In this document: positions 1 through 7,496 of the stretch, piece after piece
Layout of the letters: each line of letters opens with the position of its first letter
Numbering within the stretch: the stretch's first letter is position 1
The notes under the pieces: model-generated
The model's database searches: none
The model's input: the letters and a program-made list of their open reading frames with translations, nothing else
What the model was told of the DNA's origin: nothing
Source: Planctomycetes bacterium UBA1146
GTDB taxonomy: Bacteria; Planctomycetota; UBA8108; UBA1146
Direction: 5' to 3'
Assembly (NCBI GenBank): GCA_002311345.1
Contig: DCAA01000003.1
Location: 5,016-31,084 of the forward strand
Length of the DNA stretch: 26,069 bases
Translations under genes and position numbers: made by a program

Positions 1-2
1 TC

Positions 3-191
3 GCCGAAGGATCGACTGCCAGTTTGATCGGTCCCGGCAATTCGAAGATCCCGCTCGCTCCAGTCGAAGGGGATGTCCTGATCGCCGACTGGTGGTTGAA
101 ACTACACCTGAAACGAAACGACGACGGGGCCGTTACTGGTTTCGACATCGAATCGGGAGGAATGAGTCAGATCCGTTTCGAGCGTCAGTAA
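3..191 (+). CDS. C-terminal fragment of an unidentified protein, possibly a serine-hydrolase (beta-lactamase-like) tail
   Basis: Frame 3 is open from the left edge to a TAA at 189-191 and encodes about 62 residues, so the gene starts outside the window. The end of the fragment (VTGFDIESGG...IRFER) resembles the small beta-sheet domain that closes many CubicO/beta-lactamase-like serine hydrolases, where a 'G-x-V-x-G-F-x-x-x-x-G' strand is followed by a basic-aromatic 'xRFER' end. This is pattern resemblance only; no catalytic residue is inside the window. It converges on phnW with a 25-base gap, and I see no clear terminator hairpin between them. That it is coding is fairly likely; its function is weakly supported. 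Confidence 0.5.
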   Translation, partial: AEGSTASLIGPGNSKIPLAPVEGDVLIADWWLKLHLKRNDDGAVTGFDIESGGMSQIRFERQ

Positions 192-216
192 CGGCAGCGC
201 AGCACCCGTCGAATCG

Positions 217-1341
217 CTAGGCGCGACCCAGTTGCTCGATCCCCATCTCCGAGGCGACATTGCCGATCTCGGTGATGAGGAGATCGATGTCTTGCGGAAA
301 TACGTTTCCTATCGTGCCGATACGGAAGCACTCGGCATCGGAGACCTTGCCGGGATAGATGACGAAACGGCGTTCTTTCAGCCGCCGATGAAACTCGTCG
401 AAGTCGAAGGCAGGGTCGGCCGGGTAGTAGAAGGAAGTGATCACCGGGGAGTGCCACTCGAGCGGCAGCAATGTACCGAATCCGAGTTTTTCCATGCCGG
501 TGATCAGCCGGGCGTGATTCTCGCTGTAGCGCTGGTAGCGCACTTCGACGCCACCTTCTTGTTCCAGCTCCCGCAGTGCCTGGCGAAATGCCATCAGCAC
601 GTGAGTCGGCGAGGTGAAGCGCCACTTGCCACCAGCGGCCTCCATCATCTGCCACTGGTCGTAGAGATCGAGGCTATGAGAACGGGCACGCCCTTCGAGG
701 CTCTCCATCATCTCTCGGCTGGTGATGATGAAACCGAACCCGGGCACTCCCTGGATGCACTTGTTGGAGGACGAGATGATGAAGTCGGCGTGCAATCCCT
801 CGATCGACATCGGCATGCCACCAAAAGAAGACATCGCATCGACGATGTAGCGCTTGCCGAACTCCTTGACCACTGCCCCCACCTCGGCGACCGGATTGAG
901 CATCCCGGTGGTGGTCTCACAGTGGACCATCGCCACATCGGTGATGGCTGCATCGGCTTCCAGCGTCTGGCGGATGCGATCGAGATCTGGCGGCGATTGT
1001 TCGCCATGATCGAGATCGATCAGATCGATTCCCAGCATCCGGGCGGTCTTGACGATGCGTGCCCCGTAGGCGCCGTTACTGATGACCAGCAGTTTGCCAT
1101 CTGCGGGCACCACGCTGCCGATGGTCGATTCGACCGAGAAGGTACCACTGCCTTGCATCAACGTGGCGGTGTAGCCGTCCTGATCGGTGGCGAGACCTAC
1201 CAGCGCCGAGCGCACCTCCTGGACGACATTGTTGTAGTCGACGTCCCAGGTCGAGTAATCGATTCCCATCGCCTCTCGCACCGAACGAGTGGTGGTCAGG
1301 GGACCGGGCGTCAGCAACAGGTACGGGATGTCATCGTCCAC
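217..1341 (-). CDS. phnW: 2-aminoethylphosphonate:pyruvate transaminase
   Basis: PLP-dependent class V aminotransferase that moves the amino group of 2-aminoethylphosphonate to pyruvate, giving phosphonoacetaldehyde and alanine in the cytoplasm. The 374-residue length is normal for PhnW. Family hallmarks are visible: LLLTPGPLTTT near residues 8-18, YTATLMQGSGTFSVE near 57-71, ISNGAYGAR near 87-95, ETTTGMLNP near 142-150, IVDAMSSFGG with the pyridine-binding Asp168, and SSSNKCIQGVPG with the Schiff-base Lys194. The start is GTG, preceded by a GAGGA about seven bases upstream. It follows the dehydrogenase-like gene on the same strand after 81 bases and is probably co-transcribed. A serine-glyoxylate or alanine-glyoxylate transaminase is the alternative, but the motifs match PhnW closely. 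No phosphonoacetaldehyde hydrolase (phnX) or phnA is in the window. Confidence 0.93.
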   Translation of the reverse strand: MDDDIPYLLLTPGPLTTTRSVREAMGIDYSTWDVDYNNVVQEVRSALVGLATDQDGYTATLMQGSGTFSVESTIGSVVPADGKLLVISNGAYGARIVKTARMLGIDLIDLDHGEQSPPDLDRIRQTLEADAAITDVAMVHCETTTGMLNPVAEVGAVVKEFGKRYIVDAMSSFGGMPMSIEGLHADFIISSSNKCIQGVPGFGFIITSREMMESLEGRARSHSLDLYDQWQMMEAAGGKWRFTSPTHVLMAFRQALRELEQEGGVEVRYQRYSENHARLITGMEKLGFGTLLPLEWHSPVITSFYYPADPAFDFDEFHRRLKERRFVIYPGKVSDAECFRIGTIGNVFPQDIDLLITEIGNVASEMGIEQLGRA

Positions 1342-1422
1342 CGGAGATCCTCTTTCCCTGTCCAGGAGGCTCGTATCTAACCACGACTTCGACCATCGGC
1401 ACCAGAACTCATCGACAAACCG

Positions 1423-3873
1423 CTAGGCGAGGATCTTGTCGCGCTTGGCATCGTAGGGAGCCTTCAGGTGCGCTGTCGCCGGCACCCTCTCTCCCGCCAC
1501 ATCGATCTCGTAGTTGCCATCGAGGATGAAGCGGCGAGAAATCGGCTGGTGCCAGCGGACGTATCCGAGCGCCACGGGAGCCGCCAACGTATGACCGTAG
1601 GCAGCCGACGAGGTGTAGCCGACACAAACGCCGTCGCGATAGATGGGCTCGTCGTGCCACAAGGTCTGATCGGGATCCTTTACCACGAAACTGACCATCC
1701 GTTTGCAAAGCCCCTCTTCTCGCTGCTTGAGCAGCGCATCTTTGCCGATGAAGGGGATCTCCTTGTCCCACGCCAGGGCGAAGGAGAGGCCCGCCTCCAG
1801 CGGCGTGTCATCGGGAGTGAGGTCCGCTCCCCAGGCGCGGTAGCCCTTCTCCAGACGCAAGGAGTTGACGGCGTAATGACCTGCATCGACGAGACCGAGC
1901 TCTTGTCCTGCCTCGCAGATGGCATCGTAAACGGTGGCCGCATCGTCGCCAGGAACATGCAACTCCCAGCCCAGTTCTCCGACGTAGGTGATCCGTGCTG
2001 CCCTCAACCCGACACCCTGGATGCAGATCTTGCGCGAGGTTCCGAAGGCAAACGTGGCGAAATCATCATCGGAGACCCGGGTCAGGATCTGACGGGAGTT
2101 CGGTCCCATCAAACCGATGACGCTCAGTTCATCGGTCACATCTATCAGATCCACCTGCTGCTGGGGCTCGACATGCTGGAGAATCCAGTTGGCATCGCGA
2201 ATCCGCTGAGCGCTCGAGGAGACGATGTAGAAGCTATCCTCTCGCGTTCGCATCACGCTCAGATCCGATTCGAAGGTACCTCGCTGATTGAACAGGCCGG
2301 TGTAGACCACCTTGCCGAGCGCAACATCCATTTCGTTGCCACACAGTCGCTGGAGCAATCCGAGTGCATCGGGACCCACCAGGATGTACTTCGAGAAGGA
2401 TGTTTGATCGAAGATGGCGGCACTCTCGCGGGTAGCGAGATGCTCGGCGGCGTGTGCTTCGAACCAGTTCTGCCGGCCGAAGGAATATTCCGTCACCGGA
2501 GTCTGCCCGGCTGGAGCAAACCAGTTGGGACGTTCGAGGCCCATCTTGTTGCCGAAACAGGCCCCCTTCGCCGCCAGACGGTCATGTAGAGGAGATCGTC
2601 TCAGGTCCCTGCCGGTCTCGAACTCCCGGTTGGGCCAGCCCATCTGGTAGTGCAATCCCAGTACTTCCCCGACCCTCTCCTGGAGAAACTTGCGGTCATT
2701 CTGGAACGCAGCAAAGCGACGCACATCGACGGCCCACAGATCGAACGGCGGCTCACCTGCGGCCATCCATTCGGCCAGCACCTTGCCCGCTCCGCCGGAA
2801 CAGGCGATCCCGACCGAGTTGAAGCCGGCCGCGACGTACAGGTTCGAGATCTCGGGCGTTTCACCGAGCAGGAACTGGTTGTCGGGGGTGAAACTCTCGG
2901 GCCCGTTGACGAACTTCTCGAAGCCGGCCTGCTCCAGCCCGGGAAGACGCCGGTACCCCTCACGGATGGGGTCCTCGAACTTCTGCCAGTCATCATCGAG
3001 CAATTGAAAACTGAAGTCGGACGGGATCGGATCGACATTCCACGGCTTGGTGTAAGCCTGAAACGCACCGAGCAAGACGCCGTCGCCCTCACCACGCCAG
3101 TAGATGGTTCCATCCGGATCCCTGCAGCAGGGCATTTCATCCCAGGCTCCTTCTAATGGCCGGGAGACCGCGTAGTGATGCTCGACCGGATAGAGCGGAA
3201 GCGTGACGCCGGCAGCGAGTCCCAGTTGCCGCGTCCACATTCCTCCGCACAAAACAACATACTCCGCTTCGACCGGACCCTGATCGGTCATCACCCCGGT
3301 GATGCGCCCGGCCTCGCTGGTGAGGGATTCAACGCGCACCCCTTCGATGATCTTCACTCCGCCGGCGCGAGCGCCGCTGGCCAGAGAGAGAGTGGTCTGT
3401 TCTGGCTGCACCTTGCCGTCTCCCGGTAGCCAGGCGGCACCGAGCAGGTCCTCGGTATTCATCAGTGGACATTTCTCATGAGCCGCTTCGGTGTCGATCA
3501 TGCTCGCCTCGACACCGAGATACTGTGCCATCGCCACGGTACGTCGCAGTTGCGTCATCCGCTCCGGACAACGCGCCACGATGAGAGACCCGACCTGTTT
3601 CCAGCCGGTCGGCTTGCCGGTCTCCTGCTCCAGCGACGAGTACAGTTGCACGCTGTACTCGTTGATCTTCGTCAGGCTGCTGGAAGTACGAAGACGACCG
3701 ACCGTGCCAGCAGCATGCCAGGTGGTGCCGCCGGCAAGACGGCCCTGCTCCAGCAACAGCACCTCGCTCCAGCCCAGTTTCGCCAGGTGATAGGCAACGC
3801 TGGCGCCGGCGATACCGCCGCCAACGATGACCACCCTGGCGCGGTCGGGAAGTGCCGTGTCTAAATCCTGCAT
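1423..3873 (-). CDS. FAD-dependent dimethylglycine/sarcosine dehydrogenase-like protein with GcvT domain
   Basis: Two-part enzyme of the DMGDH/SARDH family, which oxidatively demethylates N-methyl amines and passes the one-carbon unit to tetrahydrofolate. The N-terminal half is a DAO-type flavoprotein: a Rossmann FAD motif VVIVGGGIAGASVAYHL near residues 14-30, and GGTTWHAAGTVG near 48-59, whose His53 matches the histidine that carries covalent FAD in the family. From about residue 430 to the end it resembles the aminomethyltransferase GcvT and its C-terminal barrel (FNQRGTFESDLSV, GELGWELHVP, YGHTLAAPVALGYV). I start at the ATG at 3871-3873 because GAGGAG lies seven bases upstream; a longer in-frame extension to 3960 has no such site. 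The product is 816 residues, within the family range. It lies upstream of phnW on the same strand, which suggests that its substrate could be an N-methylated aminophosphonate rather than glycine betaine products. The exact substrate cannot be read from the sequence. Confidence 0.85.
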   Translation of the reverse strand: MQDLDTALPDRARVVIVGGGIAGASVAYHLAKLGWSEVLLLEQGRLAGGTTWHAAGTVGRLRTSSSLTKINEYSVQLYSSLEQETGKPTGWKQVGSLIVARCPERMTQLRRTVAMAQYLGVEASMIDTEAAHEKCPLMNTEDLLGAAWLPGDGKVQPEQTTLSLASGARAGGVKIIEGVRVESLTSEAGRITGVMTDQGPVEAEYVVLCGGMWTRQLGLAAGVTLPLYPVEHHYAVSRPLEGAWDEMPCCRDPDGTIYWRGEGDGVLLGAFQAYTKPWNVDPIPSDFSFQLLDDDWQKFEDPIREGYRRLPGLEQAGFEKFVNGPESFTPDNQFLLGETPEISNLYVAAGFNSVGIACSGGAGKVLAEWMAAGEPPFDLWAVDVRRFAAFQNDRKFLQERVGEVLGLHYQMGWPNREFETGRDLRRSPLHDRLAAKGACFGNKMGLERPNWFAPAGQTPVTEYSFGRQNWFEAHAAEHLATRESAAIFDQTSFSKYILVGPDALGLLQRLCGNEMDVALGKVVYTGLFNQRGTFESDLSVMRTREDSFYIVSSSAQRIRDANWILQHVEPQQQVDLIDVTDELSVIGLMGPNSRQILTRVSDDDFATFAFGTSRKICIQGVGLRAARITYVGELGWELHVPGDDAATVYDAICEAGQELGLVDAGHYAVNSLRLEKGYRAWGADLTPDDTPLEAGLSFALAWDKEIPFIGKDALLKQREEGLCKRMVSFVVKDPDQTLWHDEPIYRDGVCVGYTSSAAYGHTLAAPVALGYVRWHQPISRRFILDGNYEIDVAGERVPATAHLKAPYDAKRDKILA

Positions 3874-3984
3874 CCCGTGGCTCCTCACGTCACCGGGACC
3901 ACAACTGCGGGGTCTCCTCCCCCACGGGACTAGAGTATCCTGCTCTCCTGAGGCATCCATATCTGGCCCCCCGGAAGGAGACCG

Positions 3985-6474
3985 ATGTTCCTCTCCCAGC
4001 TACTGCTACTGGTACTGGCAACACAGCCGACGATGGCCATCGATGACGAGCCGATCCAGGTGTTCCTGCTGGCCGGGCAGTCGAATATGGAGGGACAGGC
4101 GGTGGTCGATCTGGTCCACGAGAAGTACTACAACGGCGGCCGCGGGACGCTGATCCGGCTGCTGGAGGACCCGGCGATGGCCCAGCGCATGGGGCATCTA
4201 CGCCAGGCCAATGGAGACTGGACGGTGCGCGATGACGTCTGGGTGCGCTATCGCACCGGCAATGACGTCCTCAAGAGTGGTCCTCTCTCCATCGGATATG
4301 CCGTCTACGATGATCTGCACCACTTCGGGCCAGAACTGCAACTCGGTCACATACTCGGCGATGCCATCGATGCGCCGATCCTGCTGATCAAGACCTGCTG
4401 GGGCGGAAAGAGCCTGCATGTCGATTTTCGTCCACCGAGTGCCGAGGGAGAGACCGGTCCCTATTACAAGAAGATGATCGCCGAGTACCGGGAGGCACTG
4501 GATGCCATCGACGAGGAGTTTCCCAACCTGGCTGGACGGCCGCGAAAACTGTCCGGTTTCTTCTGGTTCCAGGGCTGGAACGACATGTTCACCGAGGGGG
4601 CGCTGGAAGCCTACGAACAGAACATGAGTCACCTCATCGATGACCTGAGGAAGGAACTCGCGGTGCCCGATTTGCCGGTAGTGATCGGCGAGACCGGCAA
4701 CGCCGGCAGCCTTGTTCTTCGGCACGCTCAGGCAGCGGTGGCAGAAAGGCCACAGTACCGTGGCAACGTCTCCTACGTCTCGACCGCCCAGTTCCTGCGC
4801 CGACCACAGGACTCCCCCAACAGCGGTCACGGACATCACTGGTTCGGACACGCCGAGAGTTATTTCGGCGTCGGTGACGTGCTGGGTCGTGAGATGCTTC
4901 GCATCATCACCGATGGCACCCCCGCGGGTTCGGATGAACATCCAGGCCCCGCTGTGGCTCCCGGTAACACCGCCACGGCTCGGTGGGCCTCGACACTGTT
5001 CGATGGCTACTCGGCCGACCGCGCCTTCGAGACCATCGCTTATGCCGACCGCTGGTTCCGCGAGCCGGGCAACGAGGGCTTCGAAGCGACCCTCGATCAT
5101 GTGCTCGAACAATTGCGTGCTGTCGGTTTCGGCAAGGAAGAACTGCTGCAACTGGAGGTGATCGAGACTCCGATGCGTTCGGAAGCCTGGACTCCCAAAT
5201 CGGCACAACTGAAGCTGTTGATCGATGGCCAACCGGACAGAGTGCTGCTGTCGTTCAAGAACAGCCACGATGAACACCGGACGATGCTGCCGGTCCATGC
5301 CCCCTCCTGTGATGTCGAGGGACCACTGTGCTTCGATGCCGAGCAGTTGAAGAAGGGTGACATCTTCGTCACTGACGGCTCCGCTTCCCGGGCGATGAGA
5401 ACTGCCCGATCTCGCGGTGCCGTCGCAGTCCTCTCCTCCATCCTCTCCGACTTCACCGTCGATCCGAGCGGAGGCGATCGCCATCTCGATGCCATCCGCT
5501 ACTCGAGCGTCCGTCAGGGAGATTTTCCGGTCGCGATGATCTCACCGAGGGTTCACTCGATCCTCCGGAACCACCCCACCGGGCGAGTATCGTTGCAGGC
5601 GAAGGTCATCACCGAGAAAAAACCACTGAGAACCGTCGTCGCGACGGTGGTCGGTAAGGGACTCCCCGATGAGGCGGTCGCGCTGGCAGCCCATGTTCAG
5701 GAACCGGGGGCTGTCGACAACGCCAGTGGCATCGGCGGACAACTGGAGGGAGTCCGATCGCTTCTCAGTTCCCTGCGTCAGCAGAAGTTCGGCTGGCCAC
5801 GCAGAAGTATCGCGTTCATCTGGGGCGACGAGATGACGATGAGCCGCATCTATCTCGACCACACCAAGAGAAAGACCATCGTTGCCTTCTCCGCCGACAT
5901 GATCGGCGCATCGCAAGGGATGACAGGGGCGATCGCATTGCTCGAAAGATCCCCTGATCCGGGTGCACTCCGGGTTGTTGCTCCCGACTCTCACACCCCG
6001 TGGGGTGCTGGCAGGGTCAGGAAGTCCGATCTCCACTCCAGTGGCATCTCGACCATCGCTCGCCTTGCGATGCACGATGTCGCAGCCGCCTCCAACGGAT
6101 GGGTCATCGGAGAACACCCCTGGGAGGGAGGAAGTGATCACGATGTGTTCCTGGGACGGGAGATCCCGGCGATCCTGATGTGGCACTTCACCGATTTTGC
6201 CTATCACACCAGTCTCGATCGCATTACTCATGTCGACCCGAGGGTGGTCCGCAGGATGAGTGTCGCCCTGCTGACCGCTGCGCTGGCAGTGGCAGATCCA
6301 GAGCCGGGAGATTTCGAGCGATACCGCCAGACGGTCGCCCTCGAGAGAGAATTGCGAACCAGCGCGGCAAAGGGTGATGAGGAACTGGTCACGATGTGGG
6401 ACGACTGGTGCAACGAAGCCGTATCCTGGTTCGAGGACCTGTGCCAGATAGATCCCGGGGATACCGGCCGCTGA
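3985..6474 (+). CDS. Secreted fusion: sialate O-acetylesterase-like (SASA/SGNH) domain plus M28 metallopeptidase-like domain
   Basis: The 829-residue product begins with a signal peptide (MFLSQLLLLVLATQPTMA, cut before IDDEP). Residues about 22-310 form an SGNH/SASA esterase: FLLAGQSNMEG with nucleophile Ser33, TCWGGKSL near 137-144, WFQGWND near 194-200, and a His-rich NSGHGHHWFGHAE near 279-291. Residues about 340-775 resemble an M28 zinc aminopeptidase with a protease-associated-like insert (about 405-550). Candidate metal ligands are His570, Asp578 in GAVDNASG, Glu616, Asp638 and His741 in AYHTSLD, with GGSDHDVF near 715-722. The residue before Glu616, normally the catalytic Glu of an EE pair, is Asp, and the usual HxD is HVQ, so peptidase activity is uncertain. 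GGAAGGAG lies just before the ATG. It probably removes acyl groups from polysaccharide or sialic-acid-like sugars and may cleave a linked peptide; that coupling is inferred. Confidence 0.8.
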   Translation: MFLSQLLLLVLATQPTMAIDDEPIQVFLLAGQSNMEGQAVVDLVHEKYYNGGRGTLIRLLEDPAMAQRMGHLRQANGDWTVRDDVWVRYRTGNDVLKSGPLSIGYAVYDDLHHFGPELQLGHILGDAIDAPILLIKTCWGGKSLHVDFRPPSAEGETGPYYKKMIAEYREALDAIDEEFPNLAGRPRKLSGFFWFQGWNDMFTEGALEAYEQNMSHLIDDLRKELAVPDLPVVIGETGNAGSLVLRHAQAAVAERPQYRGNVSYVSTAQFLRRPQDSPNSGHGHHWFGHAESYFGVGDVLGREMLRIITDGTPAGSDEHPGPAVAPGNTATARWASTLFDGYSADRAFETIAYADRWFREPGNEGFEATLDHVLEQLRAVGFGKEELLQLEVIETPMRSEAWTPKSAQLKLLIDGQPDRVLLSFKNSHDEHRTMLPVHAPSCDVEGPLCFDAEQLKKGDIFVTDGSASRAMRTARSRGAVAVLSSILSDFTVDPSGGDRHLDAIRYSSVRQGDFPVAMISPRVHSILRNHPTGRVSLQAKVITEKKPLRTVVATVVGKGLPDEAVALAAHVQEPGAVDNASGIGGQLEGVRSLLSSLRQQKFGWPRRSIAFIWGDEMTMSRIYLDHTKRKTIVAFSADMIGASQGMTGAIALLERSPDPGALRVVAPDSHTPWGAGRVRKSDLHSSGISTIARLAMHDVAAASNGWVIGEHPWEGGSDHDVFLGREIPAILMWHFTDFAYHTSLDRITHVDPRVVRRMSVALLTAALAVADPEPGDFERYRQTVALERELRTSAAKGDEELVTMWDDWCNEAVSWFEDLCQIDPGDTGR

Positions 6475-6479
6475 GGCGC

Positions 6480-6522
6480 TCCGGGGTTCGAGGCCCGTTG
6501 ACCTGTGCCCCTCGGAACCGGA
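6480..6522 (+). terminator. Imperfect hairpin between the fusion gene and deoC
   Basis: TCCGGGGTTCGAGG at 6480-6493 can fold on CCTCGGAACCGGA at 6510-6522 with a couple of internal mismatches. It starts six bases after the upstream stop codon. There is no T-tract, so it may be a weak terminator, an mRNA-stabilising 3' end or a chance fold. Confidence 0.3.
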
Positions 6523-6546
6523 TGCTGACTCTCTCAGGAGGATGAA

Positions 6547-7491
6547 TTGCTCAACCCCGGTGGTGATCTCGATCTTGACTGGGTACTCGCTACCCGTATC
6601 AATCGATCTGCGGTCGAACGCCGAACCCGGACATTGATGGGTCGACGAACAGTGAAGAAGTCGTGGCAGATCGGCTGGCTCGCCCATGCCATCCGATGCA
6701 TCGATCTGACCACATTGTCCGGCGATGACACTCCGGGCACGGTACGTCGATTGGCATCCAAGGCCCGCATGCCGGTACGGCCTGATATCCTCGAAGCACA
6801 CGGGTTACCGATGGACATCCACTGCGCTTCGGTTTGCGTCTACCACAACCTGATCGCCACCGCCCGTGAGGTGACTGAAAATTCTCCGGTAAAGGTCTGT
6901 GCGGTCTCGACAGGATTCCCCGCGGGTCAAATTCCGCACCAGATGAAACTGGAGCAGATCGAATCCTCCATCGCGGCCGGAGCGGAGGAAATCGACATCG
7001 TCATCTCTCGAAGTCTCGTACTCGAGGGGCGGTGGGAAGACCTACACTCAGAGGTCAAGGCCTATCGTGATGCATGCGGCGATCGCGCCTGCCTCAAAAC
7101 CATCCTCGCCACCGGTGAACTGGGCGATCTGCGACGAATCGCCAGGGCATCTCGCGTTTGCCTGGGAGCCGGCGCTGATTTCATCAAAACTTCGACCGGG
7201 AAAGAACCGGTCAACGCCACCTTGCCGGTGGCACTGGTGATGTTACGGGCGATTCGAGAACATCAGCAACGCAGTGGCCACCTGGCGGGATTCAAACCAG
7301 CAGGCGGCATCCGAACCGCCAAGGAAGCGATCGCTTTCTTGATTTTGATCCGAGAAGAACTGGGGACGAGGTCGATGGCAGCGGATCGGTTCCGCATCGG
7401 CGCCTCTACCCTCCTCGCTGATCTCGAGCGACAACTAGAGTTCCACGCCACCGGGCGCTACTCCGCCGCCCACCGGCATCCGATGGGATAG
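6547..7491 (+). CDS. deoC: Deoxyribose-phosphate aldolase
   Basis: Class I aldolase that splits 2-deoxyribose-5-phosphate into glyceraldehyde-3-phosphate and acetaldehyde in the cytoplasm. At 314 residues it matches the longer, eukaryote-like DERA group rather than the roughly 250-residue Escherichia coli form. The Schiff-base Lys214 sits in DFIKTSTGKEP, the second essential lysine Lys250 in GFKPAGGIR, and AEEIDIV near 146-152 carries the expected acidic residue. The start is TTG at 6547, since AGGAGG at 6536-6541 lies five bases upstream and the frame is closed by a stop at 6526; an ATG at 6542 is in another frame. The next in-frame ATG (residue 31) would leave the usual N-terminus short. 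The aldehyde dehydrogenase gene begins five bases after the stop, so acetaldehyde made here is probably oxidised by its neighbour. Confidence 0.92.
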   Translation: MLNPGGDLDLDWVLATRINRSAVERRTRTLMGRRTVKKSWQIGWLAHAIRCIDLTTLSGDDTPGTVRRLASKARMPVRPDILEAHGLPMDIHCASVCVYHNLIATAREVTENSPVKVCAVSTGFPAGQIPHQMKLEQIESSIAAGAEEIDIVISRSLVLEGRWEDLHSEVKAYRDACGDRACLKTILATGELGDLRRIARASRVCLGAGADFIKTSTGKEPVNATLPVALVMLRAIREHQQRSGHLAGFKPAGGIRTAKEAIAFLILIREELGTRSMAADRFRIGASTLLADLERQLEFHATGRYSAAHRHPMG

Positions 7492-7496
7492 ATTTG

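Noticed and set aside
217..1341. Serine-glyoxylate or alanine-glyoxylate aminotransferase identity for the class V transaminase
   Set aside because: The LTPGPLTTT, MQGSGTFSVE and SSNKCIQGVPG motifs match PhnW much better than these relatives.
232..1380. 382-codon open frame on the plus strand opposite phnW
   Set aside because: It lies wholly antisense to a strongly supported phnW. Its translation is rich in His, Asp, Arg and Gly with no recognisable domain, as expected for a shadow frame in GC-rich DNA.
1468..2589. 373-codon plus-strand frame opposite the DMGDH-like gene
   Set aside because: Antisense to a gene with clear flavoprotein and GcvT motifs; no domain of its own.
4198..6801. Two long minus-strand frames (4198-5484 and 5542-6801)
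   Set aside because: They mirror the esterase/M28 fusion and the start of deoC, both well supported on the plus strand. No motifs, signal peptide or ribosome site.
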